Part shown: positions 28,340-37,591 of the stretch, in pieces
Layout: each line of letters starts with the position of its first letter
Numbering within the stretch: position 1 is the first letter of the stretch
Source: Planctomycetia bacterium
GTDB taxonomy: Bacteria; Planctomycetota; Planctomycetia; Pirellulales; PNKZ01
Direction: 5' to 3'
Assembly: GCA_021413845.1 (NCBI GenBank)
Contig: JAIOPP010000001.1
Location: 1 to 64,000, forward strand
DNA length: 64,000 bases
Translations under genes and position numbers: made by a program
The notes under the pieces: model-generated
Database searches by the model: none
What the model was told of the DNA's origin: nothing
Seen by the model: only the letters and a program-made list of their open reading frames with translations

Positions 28340-30838
28340 TCAATCGACGAAGATCAGCTCGTTGCTGCTGAGAAACGCGCGGGCGAACGCCGACCAAGTT
28401 TGTTGTTCCAATTGCGCCGGCGGAGTTTTGAGCGCCGTCAGTTTCTCGCGGTATTGCTGCAAGAAGTCGCGGCATTCGCGTTCTTCGTCGCTCGTCGGAT
28501 CGCGCGTGAGCGCGACTTGAAACGCCATGCTCAATCGGCCGTGTTCGTCTTGCGTTGCGGCGAGCAGCCGGCCGGCGAATTTCTCGGCGGCCGTGTGCGC
28601 TAAAGGGTCGTTCATGACGAAGAGCGCTTGCAGCGGCGTCGTGCTCGGCAGGCGAACTCCGGTGCTGATGCTCGGGTCGGCTCCGTCGAACAACGCCAAA
28701 TAGCGATTCTTGCGCAGCCGCTGTTGCATCAGATAGACGCTGCGGTGGCGGGTCGGGTAGTCGCCCGTAAACGGCTTGTGTTGCGACCAGTTCCAAGTGT
28801 GCGCCAACGGAAACGGATGCGCTCCGCCGCGCGACTCGTCGAGATCGCCGCTGACGAACAGCAGCGTGTCGCGAATCCCCTCGGCATCGATGCGATGCCG
28901 CGTCTGCTTCCAAAACAGTTCGTTCGTAGGATCTTGCTTGATGCCCGAGGCGATGTCGCCGCTGGAGAGCTGCCAGGCATGGGAAAGCAGAATGAGCTTG
29001 TGCATCGACTTGATCGACCAGCCCCCTTCGACGAACCGTGCCGCGAGAAAATCGAGCAGCTCCGGATGGGTCGGCGCTTTGCCTTGCTTGCCGAAGTCGT
29101 TGGGAGTCTGCACGATTCCCTTGCCGAAATGATGCTGCCAAATGCGATTGACCATCACGCGCGCGGTCAGCGGATTCGTCCGGTCGCTGATCCACTCGGC
29201 CAGTTGCAGCCGGCCGCTCGTCGGAACTTTTTCCGCCAGCGTTTGGTTGCCGAGCACGGCGGGAAAGTGCCGCGGAGTTTCGTCGCCCAAGCGTTTGGGA
29301 TCGCCGCGGAGTTGGATCTTGGCGTTGGCCGGCTCCCCTTCGGCCACGGCATACGCGTTGTTCACGAGCGGGGTTTCCGTCAGCACGGTCGTCCGTTGCT
29401 TCTTCGCCTCGGCAACGGCGGCGTTCGCGGCTGCGACGCTTTTCTTTTTGTCGGCCTTCTCCTTATCGGAGACCTCGGGAGCTTTTTTCGCTTCGACGAC
29501 GGCGGCTTCCAGACGCTTGATTTCCGCGTCGACCTTCGCCAGCTTTTCACGATGCGGCTTGAGCAGCGCCTCGACTTCCTGCGCCGGCATGAGCGGCACG
29601 AAGTCGGCTTGCATCCGGCTTACTTCGGCTCCCGGGAAGGGATAACGCGTGCTATTGAAAATGCCGTAGAGACCGTAATAGTCGCTCATCGTGAACGGGT
29701 CGAACTTGTGATCGTGGCAACGAGCGCAAGCGATGCTCGACCCGAGAACCGCTCGACCGAGATTGTCGATCGTGTCTTCGAGCGTCAGATGGTGTTCGCC
29801 GGTCCGGTCGCCGCCGAAGCGCCGCGCAATAGCAAGATAGCCGGTCGCGGTGATGCGTTGATACCGTTCGGCGTCGGTCTTGCTCGCAAGCAAGTCGCCG
29901 GCGAGTTGCTCGCGCAGAAATTGATCGTAAGGAAGGTCGCGGTTGAAAGCCTCGATGACCCAATCGCGATACTTGTGCGCTTGCGGCACCGGATAATCGG
30001 AGGCGTTGCCGCAGGTGTCGGCATAGCGGACGACGTCGAGCCAGTGTCGTCCCCAGCGCTCGCCGTAGCGCGGCGACGCCAGCAGCCGATCGACGACCGT
30101 TTCGAACGCGCGGGAAGAGTTGTCGGCGAGGAAGGCTTCCATCTCCGCCGGAGTCGGCGGAAGGCCCGTAAGGTCGAACGTGACGCGGCGCAGCAGCGTT
30201 CGCTTGTCGGCGTCGGGTGCGGGAGCGACGTTCGCTTGTTCCAAGCGCGCGAGAATGAACGGATCGAGCGAGGTTTGCGACCAAGCGGTGTTTTTTACTT
30301 GCGGCGGTTTCGAATCTTGCACCGGTCGGAACGACCAGAATTGCCGTCCCTCTTCCAGGCTCATGCCGAATTTCGGTCGCGATGCGATCGCCGAGCCCTT
30401 CGCGGTCGAGGCAAGGCGGGGATCGGGTGCCCCCATTTTCACCCAGGCGCCGAGGTCGGCCAATTGCACGGCGGGGAGTTTATCTTCCGGCGGCATTTTC
30501 AAATCTTTGTCGGTCTGCCGCACGGCGATGATGAGCAGGCTCTTCTCAGGATCGCCTGCGACGAGTGCCGGTCCCGAGTCGCCCCCCTTCAAGATGGCTT
30601 CGCGCGAGTCGAGCAGCAGCCCACCCTCGGCTTTCTTGCTTTCGGTGCTGTGGCACCCGTAGCAGCGCTCGACGAAGATCGGCCGAATTTTTCGCTCGAA
30701 GAATTCGATGCCAGCGGGCGACGCGTTCGTGGGAGCGGTTTCTGCGGCGTATAGAGGAGTCGAGCAGACGATCGACAGCAGCACGATCGAGATCGTGCGA
30801 GCTCCGGTCGCGTCGCAGGCGGGGAGACTTCGGTTCAT
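28340..30838 (-). CDS. PSCyt1-DUF1549-DUF1553 surface cytochrome protein, CX2CH type (operon C)
   Basis: 832 residues from the ATG at 30838, giving a signal peptide (GARTISIVLLSIVCSTPLYAAE); a longer open frame to 30958 is probably untranslated. PSCyt1 carries the motif CYGCH (C59-H63), GGLLLDSREAILKGGDSGPALV, and KMPPEDKLP with a likely axial Met. DUF1549: LDPFILARLEQANVAPAPDADKRTLLRRVTFDLTGLPPT and SPRYGERWGRHWLDVVRYADT, closed by CARCHDHKFDPF. A charged coiled coil follows (about 430-500, LLKPHREKLAKVDAEIKRLEAAV), then DUF1553 with LAEWISDRTNPLTARVMVNRIWQHHFG and SIKSMHKLILLSHAWQLS. It is the first gene of operon C, divergent from the enolase gene. Confidence 0.88.
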   Translation of the reverse strand: MNRSLPACDATGARTISIVLLSIVCSTPLYAAETAPTNASPAGIEFFERKIRPIFVERCYGCHSTESKKAEGGLLLDSREAILKGGDSGPALVAGDPEKSLLIIAVRQTDKDLKMPPEDKLPAVQLADLGAWVKMGAPDPRLASTAKGSAIASRPKFGMSLEEGRQFWSFRPVQDSKPPQVKNTAWSQTSLDPFILARLEQANVAPAPDADKRTLLRRVTFDLTGLPPTPAEMEAFLADNSSRAFETVVDRLLASPRYGERWGRHWLDVVRYADTCGNASDYPVPQAHKYRDWVIEAFNRDLPYDQFLREQLAGDLLASKTDAERYQRITATGYLAIARRFGGDRTGEHHLTLEDTIDNLGRAVLGSSIACARCHDHKFDPFTMSDYYGLYGIFNSTRYPFPGAEVSRMQADFVPLMPAQEVEALLKPHREKLAKVDAEIKRLEAAVVEAKKAPEVSDKEKADKKKSVAAANAAVAEAKKQRTTVLTETPLVNNAYAVAEGEPANAKIQLRGDPKRLGDETPRHFPAVLGNQTLAEKVPTSGRLQLAEWISDRTNPLTARVMVNRIWQHHFGKGIVQTPNDFGKQGKAPTHPELLDFLAARFVEGGWSIKSMHKLILLSHAWQLSSGDIASGIKQDPTNELFWKQTRHRIDAEGIRDTLLFVSGDLDESRGGAHPFPLAHTWNWSQHKPFTGDYPTRHRSVYLMQQRLRKNRYLALFDGADPSISTGVRLPSTTPLQALFVMNDPLAHTAAEKFAGRLLAATQDEHGRLSMAFQVALTRDPTSDEERECRDFLQQYREKLTALKTPPAQLEQQTWSAFARAFLSSNELIFVD

Positions 30839-31102
30839 AAGCGCCAACCAAAGGGGTTCGTCGGCAGGAGTTTGCGGTGGGACGGCGATCGATGTCGGCA
30901 GGGAGCGAATTTTTGGTGGGGACTCCCGACGGGCAGGCGGTTTCCATTCTAACAACAAGCCGCGGTTCTGGCGCGTCGAACTCGGCGCGGATTTCCCCGT
31001 TTTTTCGGTTCCTTCGGCACCCGACGCATCGCATAATCACCCGCTCACTTTCATCGAACGGCTACTTCCCCTAGTTCTGTCTCTCGGGATTTTGCGCACG
31101 CC

Positions 31103-32221
31103 ATGAAGATTACCGACGTCGAAGCGATTTTCGTCTCTCAGAAGCAAGTTCGCGCACAGTGCGACAGCGGCCAAGACGCGCTGATCGTCCGCGTGACGAC
31201 CGATGCGGGCATCACGGGAATCGGCGAAGTCGATAGTGCCCCGCTGGCCGCCAAGGCGGTGATCGACGGACCCTTCTCGCATACGATCAGCACCGGCCTG
31301 AAGCATCTGTTGATCGGGCAAGATCCGTTCGAGACGGAACGCCTGTGGCACACGATGTATCAACGGACGATCTATTCCGGGCGCCGCGGAATCGGCCTGC
31401 ATGCGATCAGCGGGATCGACCTCGCGCTGTGGGATATCAAAGGCAAGGCGCTCGGCTTACCGGTTTGGAAATTGCTCGGCGGTGGTTTTCAAAAGCAGAT
31501 TCGATGCTACGCGAGCACGCTCTTCGGGGCCACGCCCGCGGCTACCGGCGAACTTGCCAAGCGAATTCGCGACCGTGGGTTCAGCGCCGTGAAGTTCGGC
31601 TGGGCCCCGATGGGGCAAGATGCGAAGACCGACGTCGATCTGGTGCGCCAAGCTCGGCGCGGCTTCGGCGACGACGGCGATGTGATGATCGATGCCGGGC
31701 TCGTCTGGGACGCACGGACGGCGATCCAAAGAGCCCGCGCGTTCGCCGAGTTCAACATTGCCTGGCTCGAAGAACCGCTGCAGCCCGACGACTACATCGG
31801 CTACAAGAAGCTCACGGAAGCGAGTCCGGTGCATATCGCAGCGGGCGAATCGGAAAGCAATCGGCAGTCGTTCATCGATCTCATGGATCAAGGCGGGGTC
31901 GATATCGTGCAGGTCGATCTTACCCGCTGCGGAGGGTTCACCGAGGCGATGAAGATCGCGAGCCTAGCGGCCGACCGAGGGTTGAAGGTCGCCAACCACG
32001 GGTTCAGCACGTATATCAACGTGCATGCGGCCTTGCACTGGCTCAACGCAATTCCCAATGCCCTGATCGCGGAGTTCGTCGTGCAAGAGAACACCGACCT
32101 GCGCGAGATGCTCACGACGAACAACGTCCGCCAAGTCGACGGCATGCTCCCGATTCCGGACGCGCCGGGCCTAGGCATCGAACTCAATGAAGAGCAAGTG
32201 CGGAAGTTTCAAGTAGCATAA
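31103..32221 (+). CDS. Enolase-superfamily dehydratase/racemase (mandelate racemase-type)
   Basis: 372 residues, no leader, so cytoplasmic. N-terminal capping domain (MKITDVEAIFVSQKQ, DALIVRVTTDAGITGIGEVDS) and a TIM-barrel domain: GIGLHAISGIDLALWDIKGKALGLPVWKLLGG, FSAVKFGW (Lys region near 168), DVMIDAGLVW (Asp ligand near 196), IAWLEEP (Glu near 222), HIAAGESES (Glu near 249) and VANHGFSTYINVHAALHW (His near 299). The metal ligands D-E-E and the catalytic Lys/His pair fit sugar-acid dehydratases of the mandelate racemase subgroup. Which acid sugar is used cannot be told. It is followed after 32 bp by the amidohydrolase, and the pair may degrade a sugar acid or lactone. CATAAT at 31032-31037 could be the -10 element. 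Confidence 0.88.
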   Translation: MKITDVEAIFVSQKQVRAQCDSGQDALIVRVTTDAGITGIGEVDSAPLAAKAVIDGPFSHTISTGLKHLLIGQDPFETERLWHTMYQRTIYSGRRGIGLHAISGIDLALWDIKGKALGLPVWKLLGGGFQKQIRCYASTLFGATPAATGELAKRIRDRGFSAVKFGWAPMGQDAKTDVDLVRQARRGFGDDGDVMIDAGLVWDARTAIQRARAFAEFNIAWLEEPLQPDDYIGYKKLTEASPVHIAAGESESNRQSFIDLMDQGGVDIVQVDLTRCGGFTEAMKIASLAADRGLKVANHGFSTYINVHAALHWLNAIPNALIAEFVVQENTDLREMLTTNNVRQVDGMLPIPDAPGLGIELNEEQVRKFQVA

Positions 32222-32253
32222 CTTCGGCCTTCTTTTTCTTATTCGGAACTCCC

Positions 32254-33204
32254 ATGCAGCGTAGAACCTTCCTCGCCGGCGGACTGGCAGCTTCCCTCAG
32301 TCTCAAGTCGGTGTCGTCGCGCGCGGCAGCCGAGCCGACGAAGCTCGACATCATCGATTGCCATACGCACTTCTACGATCCGTCGCGGCCCGAGGGTGTG
32401 GCGTGGCCGGGCAAGGGGACGCCGCTCTATCGCACCGTGTTGCCGAAAGACCTCCGCGCGCTGAAGCAATACCGGCCGGTGACGGGCACCGTGATCGTCG
32501 AGGCGAGCCCGCGCTTGGAAGACAATGCGTGGTTGTTGGAGCTCGCCAAGACTGACCCGTTCGTGGTCGGAATCGTCGGCCACTTGAAGCCGGGGGAACC
32601 GGAGTTCGCGTCGCACGTGAAGCGCTTTGCCGCCGATCCGCTCTATCGCGGCATTCGGGTCGGCTCGGCGACGGTGAAGACGGCGCTCGAAAAGAACGAC
32701 TTCGCCGATCTCAAGATGCTCGCCGATCATGACCTGGCGCTCGATGTGAACGGCGGGCCCGACACTCCGGCGCTGGTGGCGCAACTCGCGGCGAAGTTGC
32801 CGCAACTCCGGATCGTGCAGAACCACATCGGCAACGTCGCGATCACGAAAGATGCGCCGCCGAGCGAGTGGCAAGCCGGCATTCAAGCGGCGGCGAAACA
32901 CGCGAACGTGTTTTGCAAGATCTCGGCCTTGGTCGAAGGGGCCGGCCGGGGCGGTAAGAAGGCGCCGACCGAGCTCGACTTCTATCGGCCGTATATCGAT
33001 GTGGTTTGGAATGCGTTCGGCGACGAGCGTGTCGTCTACGGCAGCAACTGGCCCGTCTCCGACAACGCGGCCGACTATTACACGCTCCAGCGGATCGCGC
33101 TGGAATACGCCTCCACGAAGGGAGATGCCGCCGTGAAGAATTTTTGCGCGCTGAATGCGAAGCGGGCCTATAAGTGGGTGGAGCGGCCGGGCCGGCTAAA
33201 GTAG
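32254..33204 (+). CDS. Amidohydrolase-2 family lactonase-like protein with Tat-like leader
   Basis: 316 residues. MQRRTFLAGGLAASLSLKSV is a Tat-type leader, then the metal-binding start of the barrel IIDCHTHFYDPSRPEG (H37, H39), VTGTVIVEASPRLEDNAWLLELAK, FVVGIVGHLKP, YRGIRVGSATVK, LALDVNGGPDTPALVAQLAAKLPQLRIVQNHIGN, and NVFCKISAL. RVVYGSNWPVSDNAADYYTLQRI holds the conserved Asp-like C-terminal motif. The family includes sugar-lactone hydrolases (for example L-rhamnono- or L-fucono-lactonase type). Placed in an operon with an acid-sugar dehydratase, a lactonase role is attractive. The exported leader next to a cytosolic enolase is odd and may mean a periplasmic lactonase. The stop codon is inside a dispersed repeat. 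Confidence 0.83.
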   Translation: MQRRTFLAGGLAASLSLKSVSSRAAAEPTKLDIIDCHTHFYDPSRPEGVAWPGKGTPLYRTVLPKDLRALKQYRPVTGTVIVEASPRLEDNAWLLELAKTDPFVVGIVGHLKPGEPEFASHVKRFAADPLYRGIRVGSATVKTALEKNDFADLKMLADHDLALDVNGGPDTPALVAQLAAKLPQLRIVQNHIGNVAITKDAPPSEWQAGIQAAAKHANVFCKISALVEGAGRGGKKAPTELDFYRPYIDVVWNAFGDERVVYGSNWPVSDNAADYYTLQRIALEYASTKGDAAVKNFCALNAKRAYKWVERPGRLK

Positions 33205-33231
33205 TAGGCACGTTCCACGTGCCGTAACCAC
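33197..33231 (+). repeat. Dispersed palindromic (REP-like) repeat, copy 2
   Basis: Matches copy 1 at 9171-9205 in 34 of 35 positions, again overlapping the last Lys codon and TAG stop of the gene in the same register. Core GGCACG-TTCCA-CGTGCC is a perfect 6-bp hairpin. Confidence 0.85.
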
Positions 33232-33344
33232 ATGCGAGCTTGGAGCACGACCCACCTGCGCGCCACGTTCAGTCTCCGTTCAATAGCCCCGGATGCATAT
33301 CCGGGGACCCGGCCGTACTCGTAGCGCGAAGCCGTATGTGGCGG

Positions 33345-33369
33345 ACGGCACGTGGAACGTGCCTGCTAC
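33345..33369 (-). repeat. Dispersed palindromic repeat, copy 3 (inverted)
   Basis: The reverse complement matches 33201-33225 at 24 of 25 positions. Copies 2 and 3 thus form a 169-bp inverted-repeat structure (33201-33369) in the 288-bp gap before the G8 gene. Confidence 0.85.
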
Positions 33370-33391
33370 TTGGGTCTCTAGGGAAGTATTG

Positions 33392-33420
33392 TCGACAGCC
33401 TTGCGCCGGCGCCCTACAAT
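33392..33420 (+). promoter_or_regulatory. Probable sigma70-type promoter of the G8 gene
   Basis: TCGACA (33392-33397) and TACAAT (33415-33420), 17-bp spacer, about 72 bp upstream of the start. This is the best -35/-10 pair seen in the window. It lies just after the inverted repeat pair. Confidence 0.55.
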
Positions 33421-33492
33421 GCGCGCGCACACCCGGCCCTATTCTTCTCGGCCGTTCTTCGCTCGCCGCACTCTCTGATTGGAGACTTGGTC

Positions 33493-35982
33493 ATGCCTCG
33501 CACGCTGCCGGTCGTTTGCGCCTCCGTGTTCTTCGCACACTTGCTTTCGTCGGCTGCATCGGCGGCCCCGGCCGTGCCGTCGGCAGATGGTAAGCATTCG
33601 CACAACCATGCCCACGCGCACCGGATTCAATTCGACTTGCGAAGCGTGCGCGACGGCAATTGGTCGGACCCGACGATCTGGCAACCGGCCCGGCTCCCTA
33701 AAGAAGGAGACCGTGTTCTGGTGGCCCGCGATACGCGCGTCACGTACGACTCGGCGAGTAAGTCGACGATCCGCTTGCTTCAAGTCGTCGGGACTCTGGC
33801 GTTTGCTCGCGATTGCGACACGGAATTGAACGTGGCGTTGTTGAAAGTGCAAAACAGCGATGAGTGCAGCGAGAGTGGCTTCTCGTGCGACTTCCCGGGA
33901 GTGAATGAAGTCGGCGAGCCGCAAGCCCCGCAACCCGGCGCGCAACAGCGAGCCCTACCGACGCTCGAAGTCGGCACGCTCGCCGAACCGATTCCTGCGA
34001 AATATACGGCTCGCATTCGTCTGCATTATCTCGAAGGGCTCGATAAGGTCGACGCTCCGGCGATCGTCTGCTGCTCGGGCCGCATGGAATTTCACGGCGC
34101 GCCCTTGAGCCGCACTTGGGTCAAGCTCGGTGCGAATGCTGCGGTCGACGCGAAGACCATCACGCTCGCGGAGCCCGTCTCGGGCTGGCGTGTCGGCGAT
34201 GAAATCATCGTCACCGCCTCGAAGAAGACGGCACGTCGAGGATCGTATCGCGACGACGCGAGCAAGATGGGAACGGAAGAGCGGCGGATTACGAAGATCG
34301 AGGGGACGACGTTGCACCTCGACGAGCCGCTCAAGCTGTTGCATTACGGCGAAGGAGAGTTTCGGAGCGAGGCGGCGAATCTCTCGCGCAACGTGATCGT
34401 CGAAAGCGCCGATCCGGCCGGCGTTCGCGGACACACGATGTACCACGCTTTCAGCCAAGGGGGCATCAGCTACGCGCGCTTCGCGCACCTCGGCAAAGAG
34501 GGAGTGCTGGGGCGCTACGCGATCCATTTTCATCTCGTCGGCGACACGATGCGCGGCAGCCAAGTGCTGGGGGCGGCGATCGTCGATTCGCAGAACCGTT
34601 GGGTGACGATTCATGGAACCGAATATCTCGTCGTTCGCGATTGCGTCGGCTATCGGAGCGTCGGGCACGGCTTTTTCATGGAAGACGGCACCGAGATCTA
34701 TAACCTGCTCGATCGCAACCTCGGCGTGCAGGCCTTTCAAACGAAGCGGCTCCCGAAGCAAGTGTTGCCGTTCGACCCGAACGATGGCGCGGCCTTCTGG
34801 TGGGCCAACGGGCGGAACACGCTCGTGCGCAACGTGACGTGCGAGAACGATGAATACGGCTACCGTTTCGATATGAAGAATCTGAGCTCGTTCAGCAGCA
34901 CGCTGCCGATTACGATGCCCGACGGCACCAGCAAACGGATCGATGTGCGCACGATTCCGATTTGGCGCTTCGAAGAAAACGAAGCGCATAGCGAAGGGGT
35001 CTACGGCTTAGTCGTGGCTTGCAACGGCGATAGCCAGCCCGACACCGCGATCCGCGATCAAAACATGCTCGACCAAATCAACAAGATCGATTGGACCGGG
35101 CCCGATGTGAAGCACCCGCACGTGATTCGCGGGCTCAAGATTTGGGAAGCGCACTATGCGTTTCGTCCGCATAGCCCGTCGATGCTGATCGAAGACATTC
35201 GGATCGATCGCGTGGCGTACGGCATCTATCGGCCGACGTTCGACAACCAAGTCTTCCGCAACTTGCATCTGACGAATGCCGGCGGCGAGCCGTTCAACCG
35301 CGGCATGGACGACGCCAGCGCGCAAGCCGGTCGGATCACGGTCGACGGCTTGAAGATCGGCAATTTCGTCGGCGGCAATCAAATGCATCCGGTCGTCCAC
35401 ATGAGCGACAACAATCTCTCGGGCACCGCCGCGAGCTATTTTCGTAACGTCACCTGGGCGAACTCCGACGGCAAGCGGCCCGTGTTCAATCGAGGAGGGA
35501 GTACGCGCGTCGATCCATTCGTGCCGGTCGGCGTGCCGTATTACGTTTACGATCATTACGGGCCGGGCCGGCATGCGAAGATCGTGAGCACGAAGGCCGC
35601 GGATTTGATGAAGGACGGCAACAAGTACAAGGCCGAGCCTCCATTGACCGGCGACGAATCGGTCGTGGCCGAAGTGAGCGATGTCCAGTGGCCGAAGCTG
35701 TTGGACCCGGTCGACGATTTGCCCCCGGCGACGATCATCACGCAAGCGGTTCGTAGCGGCGCTAAATTGCGCGTCGCGGGAATCTCGCACGACAACGGCG
35801 AGATCACTTCGGTCACGGTGAACGGCCAAGCGGCCGTGATCCAATCGAACCGGATCGGCGTGGCCGATTGGTCGCTCGAACTCCCTCTGCCGGCAGACGG
35901 AAAGATCATGGCGCTCGCGACCGATCGCGCGGGAAACATCGAGCAGACGGGGCACATGCGCCAAACCGACGCGCGACCTTAA
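33493..35982 (+). CDS. Secreted G8-domain / CEMIP-like right-handed beta-helix protein
   Basis: 829 residues; start at the ATG 33493 because GGAG at 33481-33484 sits 8 nt upstream. Signal peptide VVCASVFFAHLLSSAASAAP, then a His-rich stretch (KHSHNHAHAHR). Residues 45-150 are a G8 domain (RDGNWSDPTIWQPARLPKEGDRVLVARDTRV). Residues 150-450 follow the beta-helix of eukaryotic CEMIP/TMEM2 and PKHD1L1: GRMEFHGAPLSRTWVKL, GRYAIHFHLVGD (near 341), NRWVTIHGTEYLVVRDC (near 371) and GHGFFMEDGTEIYNLLDRN (near 392). CEMIP and TMEM2 are associated with hyaluronan cleavage; here a polysaccharide-binding or cleaving role is only inferred. The C-terminus (residues 760-829) is Ig-like. Confidence 0.82.
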   Translation: MPRTLPVVCASVFFAHLLSSAASAAPAVPSADGKHSHNHAHAHRIQFDLRSVRDGNWSDPTIWQPARLPKEGDRVLVARDTRVTYDSASKSTIRLLQVVGTLAFARDCDTELNVALLKVQNSDECSESGFSCDFPGVNEVGEPQAPQPGAQQRALPTLEVGTLAEPIPAKYTARIRLHYLEGLDKVDAPAIVCCSGRMEFHGAPLSRTWVKLGANAAVDAKTITLAEPVSGWRVGDEIIVTASKKTARRGSYRDDASKMGTEERRITKIEGTTLHLDEPLKLLHYGEGEFRSEAANLSRNVIVESADPAGVRGHTMYHAFSQGGISYARFAHLGKEGVLGRYAIHFHLVGDTMRGSQVLGAAIVDSQNRWVTIHGTEYLVVRDCVGYRSVGHGFFMEDGTEIYNLLDRNLGVQAFQTKRLPKQVLPFDPNDGAAFWWANGRNTLVRNVTCENDEYGYRFDMKNLSSFSSTLPITMPDGTSKRIDVRTIPIWRFEENEAHSEGVYGLVVACNGDSQPDTAIRDQNMLDQINKIDWTGPDVKHPHVIRGLKIWEAHYAFRPHSPSMLIEDIRIDRVAYGIYRPTFDNQVFRNLHLTNAGGEPFNRGMDDASAQAGRITVDGLKIGNFVGGNQMHPVVHMSDNNLSGTAASYFRNVTWANSDGKRPVFNRGGSTRVDPFVPVGVPYYVYDHYGPGRHAKIVSTKAADLMKDGNKYKAEPPLTGDESVVAEVSDVQWPKLLDPVDDLPPATIITQAVRSGAKLRVAGISHDNGEITSVTVNGQAAVIQSNRIGVADWSLELPLPADGKIMALATDRAGNIEQTGHMRQTDARP

Positions 35983-36010
35983 CCCCGACGATCTTTCGGA
36001 CGATTTCGCT

Positions 36011-36028
36011 TACGCATGGCGATGCGTA
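36011..36028 (+). terminator. Possible weak hairpin after the G8 gene
   Basis: TACGCAT and ATGCGTA are perfect 7-bp arms around GGCG, about 28 bp after the stop at 35982. No T tract follows directly, so terminator function is doubtful. Confidence 0.25.
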
Positions 36029-36155
36029 GATGTTTCTATTTCCGGCGCAGAGTGGGCTTCCACGGGCTTCTTGGTAGCTGCCCAGGGGGTGGCGTTGCTA
36101 GAATAGTACCCTCGCCGGCCCTTGCTCCACTCCTCGAACGATTGCGCTATCGGTC

Positions 36156-37544
36156 ATGAAATGTTCCGCTCTTTTGATGTCGTTGTGCATGTTGTCGCTG
36201 TTTGCCGGAGTCGCCGACACGACGGCTGCGCCGATCAATTATGAAACCGACATCAAGCCGATCTTCCGCCGCCATTGTTTGAAGTGTCATGGCGACGATA
36301 TGCAGAAGGCCGATCTCAATCTGCAAAGCTACGCCTCGGCCATCAAAGGGGGGAGCGGTGGGAAAGTGTTGGTCGCCGGCCGGACCAGCACGAGCCTGCT
36401 CTTCGAAGCGATCACCAACTCCGACGAATCGGCGCGCATGCCGCCGAACGCGCCGCCGCTGCCGGAGAAGGAGATCGAGTTGATTCGGGCCTGGATCACC
36501 GAAGGGCTGCGCGAGACGGAAGGGAGCGAGGTGAAGACCGCGACGCGCGATCTGGCCTTTAAGCCCGCGGCTCCGGCCGGCGAGAAGATCGACGTGGCGA
36601 TGTTGATGCCGAGCGATTTGCCGGCCGTTTCGCTGCCGCCTGCCGTGCGGCCGTTGCCGGCCTTAGCGATGGACGTCAGCCCTCGCGCGCCGCTCGTGGC
36701 CGTCGCCGGGCAGGAGTATGTGCGACTCATCAACACCGAAACGCAAAAAGAGATCGGTCGACTGCCGTTTCCCGAAGGGGTGCCACATGTGATCCGTTTC
36801 CACCGCGACGGCGCAGTGCTGCTCGTCGCCGGCGGCAAGCCGGTGCAGTCGGGCAAGGTCGTGCTGTTCGACGTGCATAGCGGTAAGCGACTAGCGGCCT
36901 TCGGCGACGAGCTCGATGCCGTCCTCGCCGCCGACTTGAGCCCCGACCAAAAGTTGGTAGCGCTCGGCGGTTCGGGCAAGGTCGTGAAGGTCTATTCGAC
37001 GGCCGATGGTCAATTGAAATACAAGCTCACGAAGCACACCGATTGGATCACCTCCGTCAGCTTTAGCCCCGACGGTACGAAACTCGCGACGGCCGATCGA
37101 ACCGGCGGCTTGCATCTTTGGGAGGCCGCCGGCGGCGGGATCGTCTTGACGCTTGCCGAACATAAGGGAGCGATTCGCGCGATCCAATGGCGCAGCGATA
37201 GTAAGCTGCTCGCGACCGCCGGCGAAGACGGCTTGCTCATTTGGTGGGATACGAAAGACGGCTGGCCTGCCGTATCGAAGCCGAACGCGCATCCTCCGAA
37301 GCGTCCGGAGGGAACCTACGGCGAATTGAAAAACGGAATTCTTTCCGCTGGGTTCGGGCCCAACGGACATTTGCTCACCGCCGGCCGCGATCGGTTCGTC
37401 CGCTATTGGGATCCCGCGGGGAATCAATTGAAGTCGTTTCCGTTGGAGCCGGCGATCCCGCTGACGGCTCGCATCACGTCCGACGGCAAGACCTTGATCG
37501 CCGGCGATGTCGCCGGGGCGATCCATTTTTGGCCGGCACCCTAG
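36156..37544 (+). CDS. PSCyt1-WD40 repeat surface protein (operon D)
   Basis: 462 residues. A leader ([24 protein letters not shown]) is followed by PSCyt1: [21 protein letters not shown] (CLKCH, C41-H45), [23 protein letters not shown] and [11 protein letters not shown] (axial Met near 95). From about residue 165 the protein is a beta-propeller with WD40-type blades: [89 protein letters not shown] and [10 protein letters not shown]. This fusion is common in planctomycetes. The propeller may be a protein- or glycan-binding platform. It is the first gene of operon D; TAGAAT at 36099-36104 may be its -10 element. Confidence 0.86.
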   Translation: MKCSALLMSLCMLSLFAGVADTTAAPINYETDIKPIFRRHCLKCHGDDMQKADLNLQSYASAIKGGSGGKVLVAGRTSTSLLFEAITNSDESARMPPNAPPLPEKEIELIRAWITEGLRETEGSEVKTATRDLAFKPAAPAGEKIDVAMLMPSDLPAVSLPPAVRPLPALAMDVSPRAPLVAVAGQEYVRLINTETQKEIGRLPFPEGVPHVIRFHRDGAVLLVAGGKPVQSGKVVLFDVHSGKRLAAFGDELDAVLAADLSPDQKLVALGGSGKVVKVYSTADGQLKYKLTKHTDWITSVSFSPDGTKLATADRTGGLHLWEAAGGGIVLTLAEHKGAIRAIQWRSDSKLLATAGEDGLLIWWDTKDGWPAVSKPNAHPPKRPEGTYGELKNGILSAGFGPNGHLLTAGRDRFVRYWDPAGNQLKSFPLEPAIPLTARITSDGKTLIAGDVAGAIHFWPAP

Positions 37545-37591
37545 TTCGCGCTCGCTTCGAAACCACACCACATTTCTTAAACGATGTGAGA

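Noticed and set aside
28628-30754. 708-codon plus-strand frame opposite the operon C PSCyt1 gene
   Set aside because: High GC produces long antisense frames. The opposite strand carries PSCyt1, DUF1549 and DUF1553 motifs over its entire length.
36011-36028. Strong terminator after the G8 gene
   Set aside because: Only a 7-bp stem and no adjacent T tract; listed as a weak hairpin.
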